DNA from: Siphonodentalium dalli
Taxonomy: Eukaryota; Mollusca; Scaphopoda; Gadilida; Siphonodentaliidae
Assembly (NCBI GenBank): GCA_032622095.1
Contig: CP136068.1
Span: forward strand, 3,511,314 to 3,575,313
DNA length: 64,000 bases
Direction of reading: 5' to 3'
Every line of letters starts with the position of its first letter. Within the stretch, counting starts at the first letter, position 1. The position numbers and the translations under genes are program-made. Below the pieces are notes generated by a model. It was not told where the DNA came from, searched no databases, and was given only the letters and a program-made list of their open reading frames with translations. Of this stretch, positions 10,409 to 22,700 are shown in pieces.

Positions 10409-12713
10409 TAGAGGAGCGGCCAAATCCAAAAAGGGCCTTAGTTTTCGAGATACCCCTACCCTCGGTAGAACAAGTTGAAACCAACTTTTTCTGAAAGGTA
10501 AATATATATCATTTATGAAAATGATTCTTGGCCTTGCCGGAATTGGTGGCAGCTATGTATGGTAAGACTATTTGTGAAGATACCTACCGAAAAATAAGCC
10601 TGTTTTCAGCGGTTGGCCAGCTATACACAATTGGCTACAAGTTAAGCACATCACCAAAAACAGAATGTTATATTTGTTATTATGGGGTACATGGTGATAC
10701 TAGATCGGTACGTTGTTATTTTTTCTGGTTTGTTTGAGATTTCACGACGTCATGGTGGAGAATGTAACGTTATGCGTCAAAACATCATGACGATTCAGAG
10801 AAACTGTCGCCCGTCAACTCTGTACAAAACTAGCATGATGGATTGAGCTTATCTTGTCATATATGTTTGGAAAGAACGGAGTATTTTCTACCCGGAGGTA
10901 TGAAGTTTATTTTCCTGACCCTACAAATTTAGCAATAATAGGCAAAAACTTAACCCTCCCCCAATGTCATAAAATGCTAAGAATAGCCATCGCATGGGAT
11001 TGGATCCCAGAATGATAGAACAGTGCGTAGTATTTCCTTTTACTTAGTGTAGAACACACATAACAAGTGTAAAATGCAATTTTCCATCCATATTCACTAT
11101 TAGATAAGTATCAAACTCCAAGATGGCGTCCAATATGGCATTCAGTTTTTATTTTAAGACTTAGTGAAGCGACATACGAAAAATCCTGAAAAGGAACGTC
11201 CCAAATGTATATTATTTTAGTGATCATATCGAATAGTATTTCATATGAAACATTAGTTTCACCAATAATACATCTTATCAATTAGAAAAATAAAAGTCAA
11301 AAATTTATTCCGCCGTTCAATGTCATAAAATTCGGACTAAAGTTGTCGCCTGGGATTGGAACCACGAATGATCGCATAATGCGCAGTATTTTGTTTTATT
11401 AAATGTAGAATAAACATGCAATTTGGCCAGAGTAATTGCCACCCAAATTTGTTATTAAAAGAGTATCAAAATCGAAGATGGCGTTCAATATGGCGGCCAA
11501 TTTTAAATTCAAGACTTGGTAACGGACATACGACAAATTCAGAAAAGGAATGTCCCAGTGGTATATTATATATCATTGTACTGACTACATAGAATATTTC
11601 AATAATGGCGGCCAATATGGCATTTAAGTTTAATGTCAACACTTTGTAAACAACTAATACGATATGCGGGCAAATAAACGTCTCATATGGTATTACTTAT
11701 GTGTATGTTTCCATTATTACATGGCAATTTATTGTTTGCGTGATGACGGAGTCCAAAATATGGTGGTCAACTATATAAACAAAAAATCATATGAGCTTTG
11801 TCACGTCTCGAATTTATAACACTTCGTGAAAACAAATACGGGAAAACAGGACAAATGACGTCTCCAGTTGTATATATATTGTGTCGATTCATCACATTCA
11901 TTTCATTACAATAGTCACATGAAGTAGTAGTTTTGTTAACCAAGAATAAAACAACAACTGCGCAGTTGTAGATGTCATTTAGTGTTCACATGTATTTTGT
12001 TTTATTAATTGTTTATTGTTTTATTATGAATTGTATTGTTAGCATATTGGTGTTTATGCAAATAAATCGTATCGTATCGTTTAGTGCGACATAATTATGT
12101 TAGAACCACACTCGCTATAAGATGGATCTCAAAATACAAGATGGCATCCCATAATATAGATGTCATTTCAATTTTGCGAAGAAGTACAACAGCCAGAAAA
12201 AAGACTTCCTTTTGTGATGCTTTGAGCTGGATTTGTTGTTGAAGTGCCAGTTGTTTTCAACAACCGTTTAAATTGTTTGTTTGCTCTGGTGCCGATAGTC
12301 GATAAGTTAACTTCTTAATAATACTATTTTTGGAATGGAATGGAATATTATTTTCATAAAGATGAGCAACATTTGCTTTTAAAAATAAAAATTACATGGC
12401 TTTCATGGCTTACCATTCAATTAACGTTCAGTGACTAAAGGTTAAACATGACTCCAGTGACGACATGTTTATAGAGACAGATGGATCTGTGAAATACATT
12501 TATTATTCCCACATTTTCATTGAATATTAGTCATACAATGTGATGCCATGCATTTACAGCAATGGGCACTTGCGCATGGCATGTCCAGGTTTTCTAGAGA
12601 AACAAAAATGACTATACTGGGTGAACAAGAACACAACACTATACACCAGTTATTTTTAGTTGATTACATCACACTGAATGTAACTCAGTTACTTGTATCC
12701 CCATAAAACACTG

Positions 12714-13636
12714 GGCGTTATAGTGATTGAGAGGTTGCTGCTTTGTATAATCGTTCGAGTTTAAAACACTAGATCGACGACGAAGGTGTTATAAATCCCG
12801 ATCAGTAACACTGATATGAGGTCCATGTTAAGTGAAAATAACTTTCGAATATATGCCAGTTTGGGGGTAGGTGGCTTATGTATGGACTGAGTATATTGCT
12901 TCCGCGGTAAGATCGGCGCTGTCTTTCCGCCACCCATAAGAATACAATGCATGTTGCGATATGGCCTAGTCTCCATACACCAAACCGTAAACACAATTTG
13001 AATATCTATATATCAGGACTAATGACGAGTGTCTATTGTGAATTGCCTTATGCCTGTCGCCATTTCAATTGTGTTAATAGCCTACATATTTTCATTACTT
13101 ACCATTTTATCCATTTCAAATGCCACCAGACTCAAAAGAACCGTGGATATAACAAACTTTTTAGTGACATTCTGGTTTGCTTGTGAATTGCGTGATTATG
13201 GTTAGAATCTAACGGCAACCATAAATGCAACACCAATGTGCATGTTCAATGGAGATTATCGCACTATGACCTATGTATCAATAAAATGTATTAGCATGAG
13301 AGATTGCTTTACATGTATAGTCATGACCCACGTCCCTAAGAACTAATACAGATATGATATCCGCCGGAGATATAGAAGATTGAATTTTAGTTAGTCTTGC
13401 CCGGAAACTCAATATCTTCTGTTTGTAACATATATGAATCCGATTGACATTCACAACCATTTAAATCACAAATTAGTCGGGACTAAAATATCAATGTACG
13501 GAAAAACATGCACACCAAGCAACATATGGTGAGAACAACTTATATTCATAGGTATGCGGTGTTGCTTTCTTGTTTGACGCTGAGCCGAAACTCGAACGAG
13601 TATACACAGCAGCAACATCTCAATCACTATAACGCC
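12714..13636. mobile_element. Foldback/MITE-like element nested in transposon 1
   Basis: About 50 bp of inverted arms: GGCGTTATAGTGATTGAGA with GTTGCTGCT and CGTTCGAGTTT at 12714-12766 is matched by its inverse at 13585-13636, with a few mismatches. The 0.8-kb interior has no recognised coding region; short ORFs overlap on both strands. No clear target duplication was found. It lies near the centre of the larger long-TIR transposon, so it may alternatively be that element's own inner TIR. Confidence 0.55.
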
Positions 13637-15190
13637 TATTTATAAACCATTGTACGCTGATTGCATTATATGGACATTGTGGTCCCATGTTATGTCATTA
13701 AAGAGCATTTTGTGTGTGCGATGGTGAATTTTGTGTATCGTTAATAGGTAGTTATTATGATGTGTGAACTTTGATTGCTCGTGGACTCATATCCCACATT
13801 GGCAAAACCAGAGATCGATAAGATATCTTATTTACTGGATTTCAAAATGTTATTTAATGTTTCATGTGGCCAAAACTGTTGCAAGGCTCTCTGAAAATGT
13901 TGGTGAAAATTCAAAAGGACATGTTAAGGAGGACTGCACATTCAAGACTATCACAATTTATTAATGATAGCAATATGTTAGTGTTGAACATTACAACATC
14001 ACTTCGTATCGCATCGAGTGCATAATTATTTGTAACGGTCAATGACCATCCTCTATTATTACCAATTGTCTACATATTGTTAATTCTTTACTTGCTTAGC
14101 GTCCCAAAATGACATCAAATGTGTCAAACAATAGTTAAATGTGCATTGGAGATCAATACACGATACACGATTCGGCAAATTAAACTATTTAAGTCATTCT
14201 CGGAATTTCACTAAGTGTTTTTTATTTTTGGTAGGTTTGTCTTCCTCCAAATATTTGATATAAAGTTCCTTGATAATTGTTAAACAAAACAACCTAAACA
14301 TTCAACACATTGAAATTTCCATCCAGTATTAATCCTGGTATCACACCTGTGTCATAGCTAAGGGTGTGATATTTGGAACCTGATGTAGGATACCACCAAA
14401 CCAATGGAAAGACACGGCTTACCCGCCCTTACTGAGCTGATCGACAGTTTATGGAAGTTAATTTGATACAATCACGTCAAAGCTTTATCTGAAAAAAATG
14501 TTGTCTTACCACCATCACTAAAACACAACATATCGACATCTAATATAAACACACAATCTAAACAATATATCGCTTCAAACTGCCGTATGATACATTTTGA
14601 CCGACCTTCATATTCATTGTTCGCAGCGTGTTGGCATTAAAATTAGCCGTCATATTGGGCGTCATCTTGGATTTTGGTTGTCTACTAAGACCAGATGTGG
14701 ATGCAAATTTTACATTTTAAGTTTCTTCGTTGTATTCAACACAAAGTAATTCCGAACGATTTGCTTAATTCTTTGCATTCTGGACTATAGTCACAAGTTC
14801 CGCCATTATGTGGACATTTGTGACTGGGTGTTGATTAAGGTTTTGTTTACTAATTCTCCAACTGATAAGATAGACTAACAGTGAAACTACTGTACCCTAT
14901 GAGATATCGTCTATGTAGTCACTTCAATGATATACAATATGCCACAGGGGACGTCCCATTTTAGTTCGTTCGTATGTGCGTTTGCTACGTGGTACAATTA
15001 AAATTGGACGCCATATTGGATGCCATTTTGTTGTATCATACTCTTCTAATAGTGAATATGGATGGAAATTCATACCTGTCACTGCGTATGTGTGTTGTAC
15101 ATTAAATAAAACAACTTACTGCGCATAATGCTATCACTCGTGGTTCCAATCCCAGTCGATAACTTTATTTCGAATTTTATGACATTGGAT

Positions 15191-15211
15191 GGGGGGGGGG
15201 GGGGGGGGGGG
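15191..15211 (+). repeat. Poly-G tract (21 G)
   Basis: An uninterrupted G run in the right arm of transposon 1. The corresponding left-arm position (about 11310) has no such run, so it expanded after the arms diverged. Length is likely polymorphic or mis-called. Confidence 0.8.
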
Positions 15212-16099
15212 ATACAGTTTTACCTATTAGCTTACCAATTGAAAAGATGTATTAATAATCAAATTAATGTTTGATATGCAATGTTATTCTATGTAGTCAC
15301 TACAATAATATAGATTTTACCACTGGGGACATTCCTTTTCGGGATTTTTCGTATGTCGCTTCACAGAGTCTTAACATAAAAACTGAATGCCATATTGGAC
15401 GCCATCTTGGATTTTGATACTCTTCTAATGGTGAATACGGTTGGAAATTCGAATTTTACATTTGTTATGTGTGTTCTACTACGAAATAAAAGGAAATACT
15501 TGGCACTATTCTATCATTCTGGGATCCAATCCCATGCGATGGCTATACTCAGCATTTTATGACATTGGGGAGGGCTAAGTTTTTTCCAATTAATTACAAT
15601 ATTTATAGGGATATGGTAATAAACCTACTACCTCCTAATTCTTTCCAAACATATATGATAAGATAAGCTCAATCCAGCGTGCTAGTTTTGTACAGAGTTG
15701 ACGGGCGACAGTTTCTCTGAATCGTCATGATTTTTTTACGCATAACGTTACATTCTCTACCATGACGTCGTGAAATCTCAAACAAACCAGAAAAAATAAG
15801 AATGTTCCAATCTAGTATCACCATGTACCAGATAATAACAAATAAAACGTTCTGTTTTTTGGTGATGTGCTTAACTTTTAACCAATTGTGTATAGCTGGT
15901 CAACCGCTGAAAACAGGCTTATTTTTCGGTAGGGTACCTCCACAAATAGTCTTACCAGATATAGCTGCCACCAATTCCGGCAAGGCCAAGAATTATTTTC
16001 ATAAATGATATATATTTACCTTTCAGAAAAGGTTGGTTTCAACTTGTTCTACCGAGGGTAGGGGTATCCGACCACTTTTGGCGTTTGGCCGCTCCTCTA

Positions 16100-16222
16100 T
16101 ATCACCATACCAAATATCAGCTAAATCTGCCCAGCGGTTGCTGAACAATAATGCAAAATGTTTGTACGGACGGAGACGTCGATTATATACCCCGCTGACT
16201 TCAAGTCGGGGGCATAATAAAT
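16100..16222. repeat. Family E repeat, right part and 3' end
   Basis: It continues the family E monomer interrupted at 10408 (TATCACCATACCAAATATCA) and ends with GACGTCGATTATATACCCC, GCTGACTTCAAGT, CGGGGGCATAATAA. The end contains a CCCCGC...GTCGGGG hairpin. This terminus resembles tails of interspersed repeats I associate with molluscs. Confidence 0.65.
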
Positions 16223-16227
16223 GCTGG

Positions 16228-18430
16228 CTGCAGCAATGATTTCAATATTCAAGTCGATCAAGATCAAGATGTCTGCTGGCGGTCATGTTTTTTAACCGAT
16301 TTCAAGTAAAAAAAAACTAATTTAATTTTGTTATTTTTCAGACGTCTACATGTATAGCCTGAAGGAACTGTATGATCAGTGTATGGGATCATGTCATCAA
16401 CTATCACTCTTTACTCAACCTGTCATTTTTAATGAATTTCTAAAAATCAGAAATCGGTTATCAATTGAGTGTTCAATCATTTTGTTCATGTTTTCCATTT
16501 CAGAGTTACAAAATGTATTTGTCTTTTTTTATATGATTCGTCCAAGCAGATATCTCAACCATACTTTGTCGGTTTGAATAGGATGCCTCGCATATATATG
16601 AGAATGCACTGGCTGTCTGGCTTACAAGCTCAAGGTAGATTTTGTTAGACCAATGCATTCTCTAATATATATATATAAGATTCCCCATACGAGGTTCCCT
16701 ATGGTGAACTCGCATATATAAGAGATTGCATTGGCACAGGGTTTTCGCAAAATTTCTGGAAGCGCCAGTAATGGAAGGGTTAACAAACATGGTCTGATAC
16801 ATTGTTTAAAAGTTTGAATGACATACATTGTATTGAGGGATAATAAACTGGTGAAATTATACCCTGGTACACAGGGGTACCCAATCCACTCCCTAAATAT
16901 AGAGTGATTAGAATATATACCTGTGTTATGATGAGAACAATTTAAGGCATAAATTTCAATGCATGGTTGTACCAGCCTCCTACCAGTTGTCATTACAATA
17001 TCGGAGACACCCCAGGCTCACTGACCAAATATAACAGTGTAACAATGTACGACACACTACCTTTAAGGTGCATACATTTCTGCTGATTAATATTGTGCGA
17101 ATATCAAAGAAGATTCTCATCATATAATGTACATGTATTTACAAGACACTAGAGCCCAGATATCAATGCATATCGATTCCTGTGTTTCATAGCACCTGGA
17201 CCAGTTTCAAGTTTTCCAAAAAGTTACAGCAAAGGTCTCAATGTATGGTGTAGATGAAATTATTTTCATTTCGAACATTTCACCAATGAATAAAATGTAG
17301 GCTGCAGGGTATGCAGATAGCTTCAAATTTTAAATCCAGGATGGCTGCCGGCAGCCATGTTTTATAACAAATTTCATAAATAATCGATGGCTCCAATCTA
17401 GAGGTCACCCCGAAGATCAATATGAAGGTTGGTGACGAACGGATGAGGGATGTGGCCTGTAGGGTTTGCCGAAGGAATTATTTATGCCAAGAATAAAATC
17501 AAGATGGCCACTGGCAGCCATTTATTTCTACAAATTTGGGGAAAAAGTCCATGGCTCCAATCTAAAAGTTACCCTGAAGATGCATATAAAGTTTGGTGAT
17601 GATCAGATGACGGATGTGGTCTGCAGAGTGTGCCAAAGGACTTAGTCATTGAAATAGTAAAATTGAAGGTGACTGCCGGCGGCCATGTTATTCATAGAAA
17701 TTTTTTTCAAATTTGATGGCTCCCATCGAGAGGTGATCCTAAATTTTAAATCAAAGATGGCTGCTGGCATGTTTTTGCAACATATGCCAGAAAGAAATCG
17801 CTGGTTCCCATCTAAAGGTTACCCCGGATATCCAGATAAAATTTGGTAAAAATCAGATGAGAGATGTGACCAGAGTGTCGGGTGTGCCACTGGACTATGT
17901 TTTTCAATGAAATTCGGAAAAGATACGTATGAAGTTTGGTGACAATGGATGAGGGAATAGTAGTCTGTAGGGTGTTCCAAAGGATTTAGTCAAGAAAGAG
18001 TAAAATCTAAGATGACTTCCGGCAACCATGTTTTTCATGCATTTAAATTCACAAAACAATTCTTCGATATACGCAGGCTGCAGGGTGTGCCAATGGATTC
18101 AAATATGAAGTCCAAGATGGCTGCTGGTGGCCATGTTTTTTAACGAATTTCAGATTTAATTGATGGCTCCCATCTATGCATGTAAGTCACCTCAAAGATC
18201 TGTGTGAAGTTTGGTATTGATCGGTTGAGGGATGTGGCATATAGGGTGTGCTGAATGATTTAGTCATGCAAAGAGTAAATTCCAAGATGGCTCCCATCTA
18301 GTGGTCACACTGAAGACCCATGTGAAGTTTGGTGGTAATCAAATGAAGGATGTGGTCTGTAGGTGAACCAAAGGATTTGTCATGCAAAGAGTAAAATCAA
18401 TGATGGCTGCTGGCAGCCAGTCAGTCTCAC
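16228..18430. repeat. Family D tandem repeat, main block
   Basis: Degenerate ~170-200-bp units recur with AAGATGGCTGC(T/C)GGC(A/G)GCCATGTTTTT, GATGGCTCCCATCTA, GTCACC(C/T)..AAGATC, GAAGTTTGGTGATGATC, GATGAGGGATGTGG and GGTGTGCCAAAGGATTTAGT. Unit anchors fall near 17339, 17503, 17755, 18011, 18115 and 18405. The 17190-17420 part duplicates 9331-9560. The 16330-17190 stretch is mostly unassigned and includes a TATATAAGAGATTGCATTGG-type phrase at 16592, 16650 (inverted) and 16715 that also appears at about 8082. The ORFs at 16350 and 16622 are not recognised. Confidence 0.65.
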
Positions 18431-19797
18431 AACTGAGCTCTTTAGGGAATATCCAACCGCTCTCTGTTTGATACTAATTCTAGAGTACTTTTCGACGAGG
18501 AATTCAGTGTTGTCAACTGATTTTTGATCAATCATAAAAGGTTACCTAGTGATATAATTTGAATGAATACATGTAATTGTGAATAGTTCCTCCTTTGTTA
18601 TATATATTTCATGGCCTTTCATATAAGATGGCTGCCAAAATGGCCATAAATGGGATGAAATATTTCACATTATCATTGTAAATGAGTTCAATGTGGTATT
18701 TTCTTTAAACTTATGGGAGAACAGGTTTTTTATGGAATTCTAATGTTGAATTGTATTATACTCAGCCCACAAGAAGGTTTAGTGAATGTTGGAGTTACCA
18801 CTATTCGGCATTCAAGCAGGTTGTGTCTTTATCAGTCCCACAGCAATTTTGATTGGCCGCATGTCATCACTATTTTAGAACAAATAGAGGCTAGCCCGGC
18901 ATGTTCGCCTATAATTATATCTTGATTTAGTATGTGTTTTTTATGAATTTGAACATATATGTATATATATACGTAGATGTATATTTTCCCTAAATTGTTT
19001 CTGGTTCAAATTTGGGAGTTTGTAAGAAACAAGTCGTAAGGTAGAATGCAGTTGCAGAAATATAAAAAGATATTGTCCTGTTCACAACAAATGAATGTCT
19101 AATGGTTATTGGTGTGATGTCGAGTAATAAAGACTGAAAATAATCCTTCTTCAGATTATTTTAGAAGGGCTTCATTCTGGTTACAATAAATCTACACATT
19201 AAAAATATAGGGCTACATAATATTTTCCAACTTGACAATCGTTACCTGTGTTCAACTGAGTGATTTCATGGGAGGTTCATAGAAACTTATTTGGCAAGCT
19301 TAGTTCTAAAGTGTCTAGCTTTATGAGCTTGAATTCAGAACAAAATATCCTGTTGTATTGTGAGTTCCGAGTGAGTTACAAGAACAATACAAGCATCAGT
19401 TGATATGCAGAGCTATTCATACCAGTCAAAGCTACATCCTGCAGGTAGCCAAGCTATGCAATACTCTCATGTTTCAAGTTTCAGGTAAAAATGGTCACAT
19501 ATATAATACCAACGACATTAATGCTGTTAAATTTTATAAAATAGAGCTCGTTAAAAACTTATTTTGCTGACCCAGAAGAATTTCACTTTACGATACCAAT
19601 ATATACTGGCAATGAGAAAATACGCATGGGAGTCAGTGACTAATCACAAATAGTCTTACACCATATCTTGTCAGATGTTTTCGTAGATCTGTGGAAGTTG
19701 TACTATGCAATATTGATCTCCATTATTTCTGCCCAATTTTATTTTTCATTTTCATATTTTTTATGTATGTACAGCACTGCTCAAATTAAGCGACCTG
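18431..19797. other. Unassigned sequence
   Basis: No supported gene or repeat structure, apart from one AAGATGGCTGCCAAAATGGC phrase at about 18627, of the kind seen in the surrounding families. A 70-aa ORF at 18713-18925 (+) has no domain I recognise and no splice or promoter context that would make it a gene. Confidence 0.4.
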
Positions 19798-22700
19798 TTT
19801 TAACGAGGTGTACATGCGTTAATACCGCGGTGCAATACCGCGACATACCGCCAATTTGCGGTTGCACTACCACGCGCGTACCGCGGTACCACCACGACGT
19901 TCACAGTACCACCGCACTACCAGCGGTAACGAATGTTGGTAGCGCGGTGGCACGTGGTAATCCACCGCACAAACGCGGTGACATTACCGCTACGCGGTAG
20001 CATTTTTGTAACGAGGTTAATGACGGGATTCAATGGCTGACCGTCAATCTTCCAAAATAAGACGGACGTTCTCACGATCTCCATCCATGTTTGTGTACCG
20101 TGAAGTGTATTATTAAAATATTGGAATAGATGAAAGCAGAGTATCGGGAAATATGCCCATTATAACGGGCTTCCAGATTAAGTAAAGGTAAGTATAAGTT
20201 ACTTTGAGAAAGTCATTTTTCAATTAATGTGAATATTAAAATATTACAATAACATTTCTAGTCTCGTTTTATTGCCTAAAATTCCCATAAATGACACTAT
20301 TTGTAATCAGTGTTGGTTATCGGGAAGGGAACAAATGATTTCGGCCATTTTAGACAGCTCGATAAATCCCGTATCTACAGTTTATATCAATGTTCAGATG
20401 TACGTGATCCCTAAATTGAATGATAACGACCACTATTTAAATAGTCCCCAGAATAAATATCGTTATTAACTTTATTGACATTCATTAACTGCAAATCACA
20501 AACACCATTTGTTCGTATAACGGGAATTATTGTCTTAGCAATAAAAGACACAACGTGGAACTCCCGTATATCCAGGGGAAAAAACACATTCTGGGAAAAG
20601 CACGTGTCACTGATTACGTCATACTGCAGCTGGCAGACTTTGTTAATATAGGTCACGGGGCACTTAAATTAAGATGTCGTCATGTCTTTTTATAACTGGC
20701 CTCAATGGGTGAAATAAATATTTGTGTTTTGTTGATGGTGCTATTATATAGTAAAACTACACACGTGACGCACGCGCGAATGGCTGTTTTGTGTTTTGGA
20801 CACTTGTATCTCCATTACTCCAATGCGTCCGTTTGGCTTACATAATGCTCGCAGAAGGTAGTTCAGATATTTATCGATCTATTTTGGTATTGCGAATAAT
20901 ATTATGTGCGAACCGCTAAGTGGCTTTAAACAGACAAGTCTCATTCAATCTTTAAAATGTTGTGCACGTAATAGCTATTTATAAATATTTGTCGAACAAA
21001 AATGAGACAAACGCTCTTTATTGCTACCGTATCGGGAATAAACTAACAAGGAATAAAACACACCGAATTCGATCACTTGAAATAATTATGTTACAATGTT
21101 ATATAACCAAACAAACATACTAATAACGGTATGTGATATAATTTATACTGCGACCCACCGAGAACTACAAGTGCACTCCCTCGCCAAAAGTTGCAATTTC
21201 ACATCAAACGATGCCGCCCGACACGCACTCGTGAGCACAATGAATGTCCACATAACAAAATCAAAGACTGATTTGACAACGTTGTGTCTTTCAATGTTTG
21301 GTGTTTTGTCGCGCACATTGGTGATGATAACAACTTTACTTTGCTGCATGACATGTGCCACGCTTTCTTAGTTATACATTTTATTCCCACCGACAAGAAA
21401 TCTTCAGACGCAAATGTTTGTAAATTGCTTTACTATTTCACGAATGCGCACAATCATACGTCTTGGCGATAATATACTATTTACGCGCCGATTATGTTTG
21501 GCATATGAACACAACTATAGATTTGAACGAATATAAATATTTCTGCAACGATCGCCGCTCTGGCCTCAAAGACTAAACTCGGACTCAGTGTTACCAATGC
21601 ACCGTCCCCGCTGGTTTCGACCAAATTCAGATAAATGGAGGATTTACTTTTCCCATTTTTATAAGAAATTTAGATTTCGGAAACACAAAAAAAACAAAAA
21701 AACAATTCCACATGAGTGGAAACCGATATAGGAATCGGGTGCGTAAATCATTTGACGATATGTAAGATAGATGCTAACAGCAAAACTATTACTCCACGGT
21801 GTTTTGCGTAATCCAGTCGCCGTAAGCAATTATAGCTAAGTTCAAAAACCGCCGACGTGATTAAACGTGATGTACGTGTACATTTGTAATATGTTACATG
21901 TAAACCAATCCGATTGCATTATTATTCATTTATATTCACTACGTATACATAATTACGTGCAGCTTACAGGTATTCATTCAATACAAAAGTTATTCATAAT
22001 CATTTACCTACCGTGTGACGCCTTGTTTCAGTCGTGTTCTCTCCGCGGTGGAGGGCCGTTAGCGGTAATTTGAACGCGGTTACGAAAACGAGAGGCCGAT
22101 CACGATCGGCAAATGTTTAACCCATACCTTGGCGATAACTGATAATTGGTCAAAGATATGATCACAGTAATACATATATGAGTACCTAACTTAAAATCAA
22201 AAGCTCAAATAATTGTCTTAAGAAGGGGTTAAAGTAATTGGTGTGGGGGAGAAGTCGTTTTAAATCTCATAACTACATCCCTATTCACACAAGGACCTCT
22301 CATTGTGAGATCCAATTGTTTAGCCATTAATCAATTTGACAGATAGGATAAACAATTATCCAGCCAGCAGGTTGTTCATCTTTACCTTCATAGAACCACC
22401 TCCTAGAGCTACATGTATGTAACATATGTCATCACTCAAAATAATAACAGATTTCGCTTGGAATGACATCTATTAAAGGTATTCTGATATACTATGGATA
22501 TTGGATGATCACATGACAATTTATTGATATCATCATATTACAAGCAACTATTGCAATAAAATCTTCACATTTTCAAGACAGGAGTCATGTAGTGTCAATG
22601 ACAAATTTGTTTTTTTAATTAATTTATTTTATTATTATTATAAAAGTTTTTAAATATTTGTTTATGTTAAATTAAGTGAGGAAATTCAATCTAAAAAAAA

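Larger units (their letters stand above)
10409..16099. mobile_element. Long-TIR DNA transposon 1 (5.7 kb, non-autonomous)
   Basis: The ends are TAGAGGAGCGGCC (10409) and its inverse GGCCGCTCCTCTA (ending 16099). The flanks show a TAT direct repeat (10406-10408 and 16100-16102), confirmed against intact family E copies that carry a single TAT at this spot. Inverted similarity runs at least from 10409-11650 and 14950-16099; examples are TTACCTTTCAGAAA, TTCTCTGAATCGTCATGA, and the phrase TGGGATTGGA(T/A)CC. Each arm holds internal ~345-bp subrepeats with AAGATGGCGTCCAATATGGC. The arms differ by scattered substitutions and indels, so it is old. No transposase is recognisable. A 3-bp duplication occurs in CACTA, Academ, Zator and PIF/Harbinger elements, and I cannot choose among them. 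Confidence 0.8.

Noticed and set aside
10107-10484. 125-aa minus-strand ORF
   Set aside because: It runs across the junction of family E and transposon 1, so it is not an ancestral gene.
19005-19020. GGTTCAAAT as a tRNA B box
   Set aside because: No cloverleaf, A box or acceptor stem can be formed around it.
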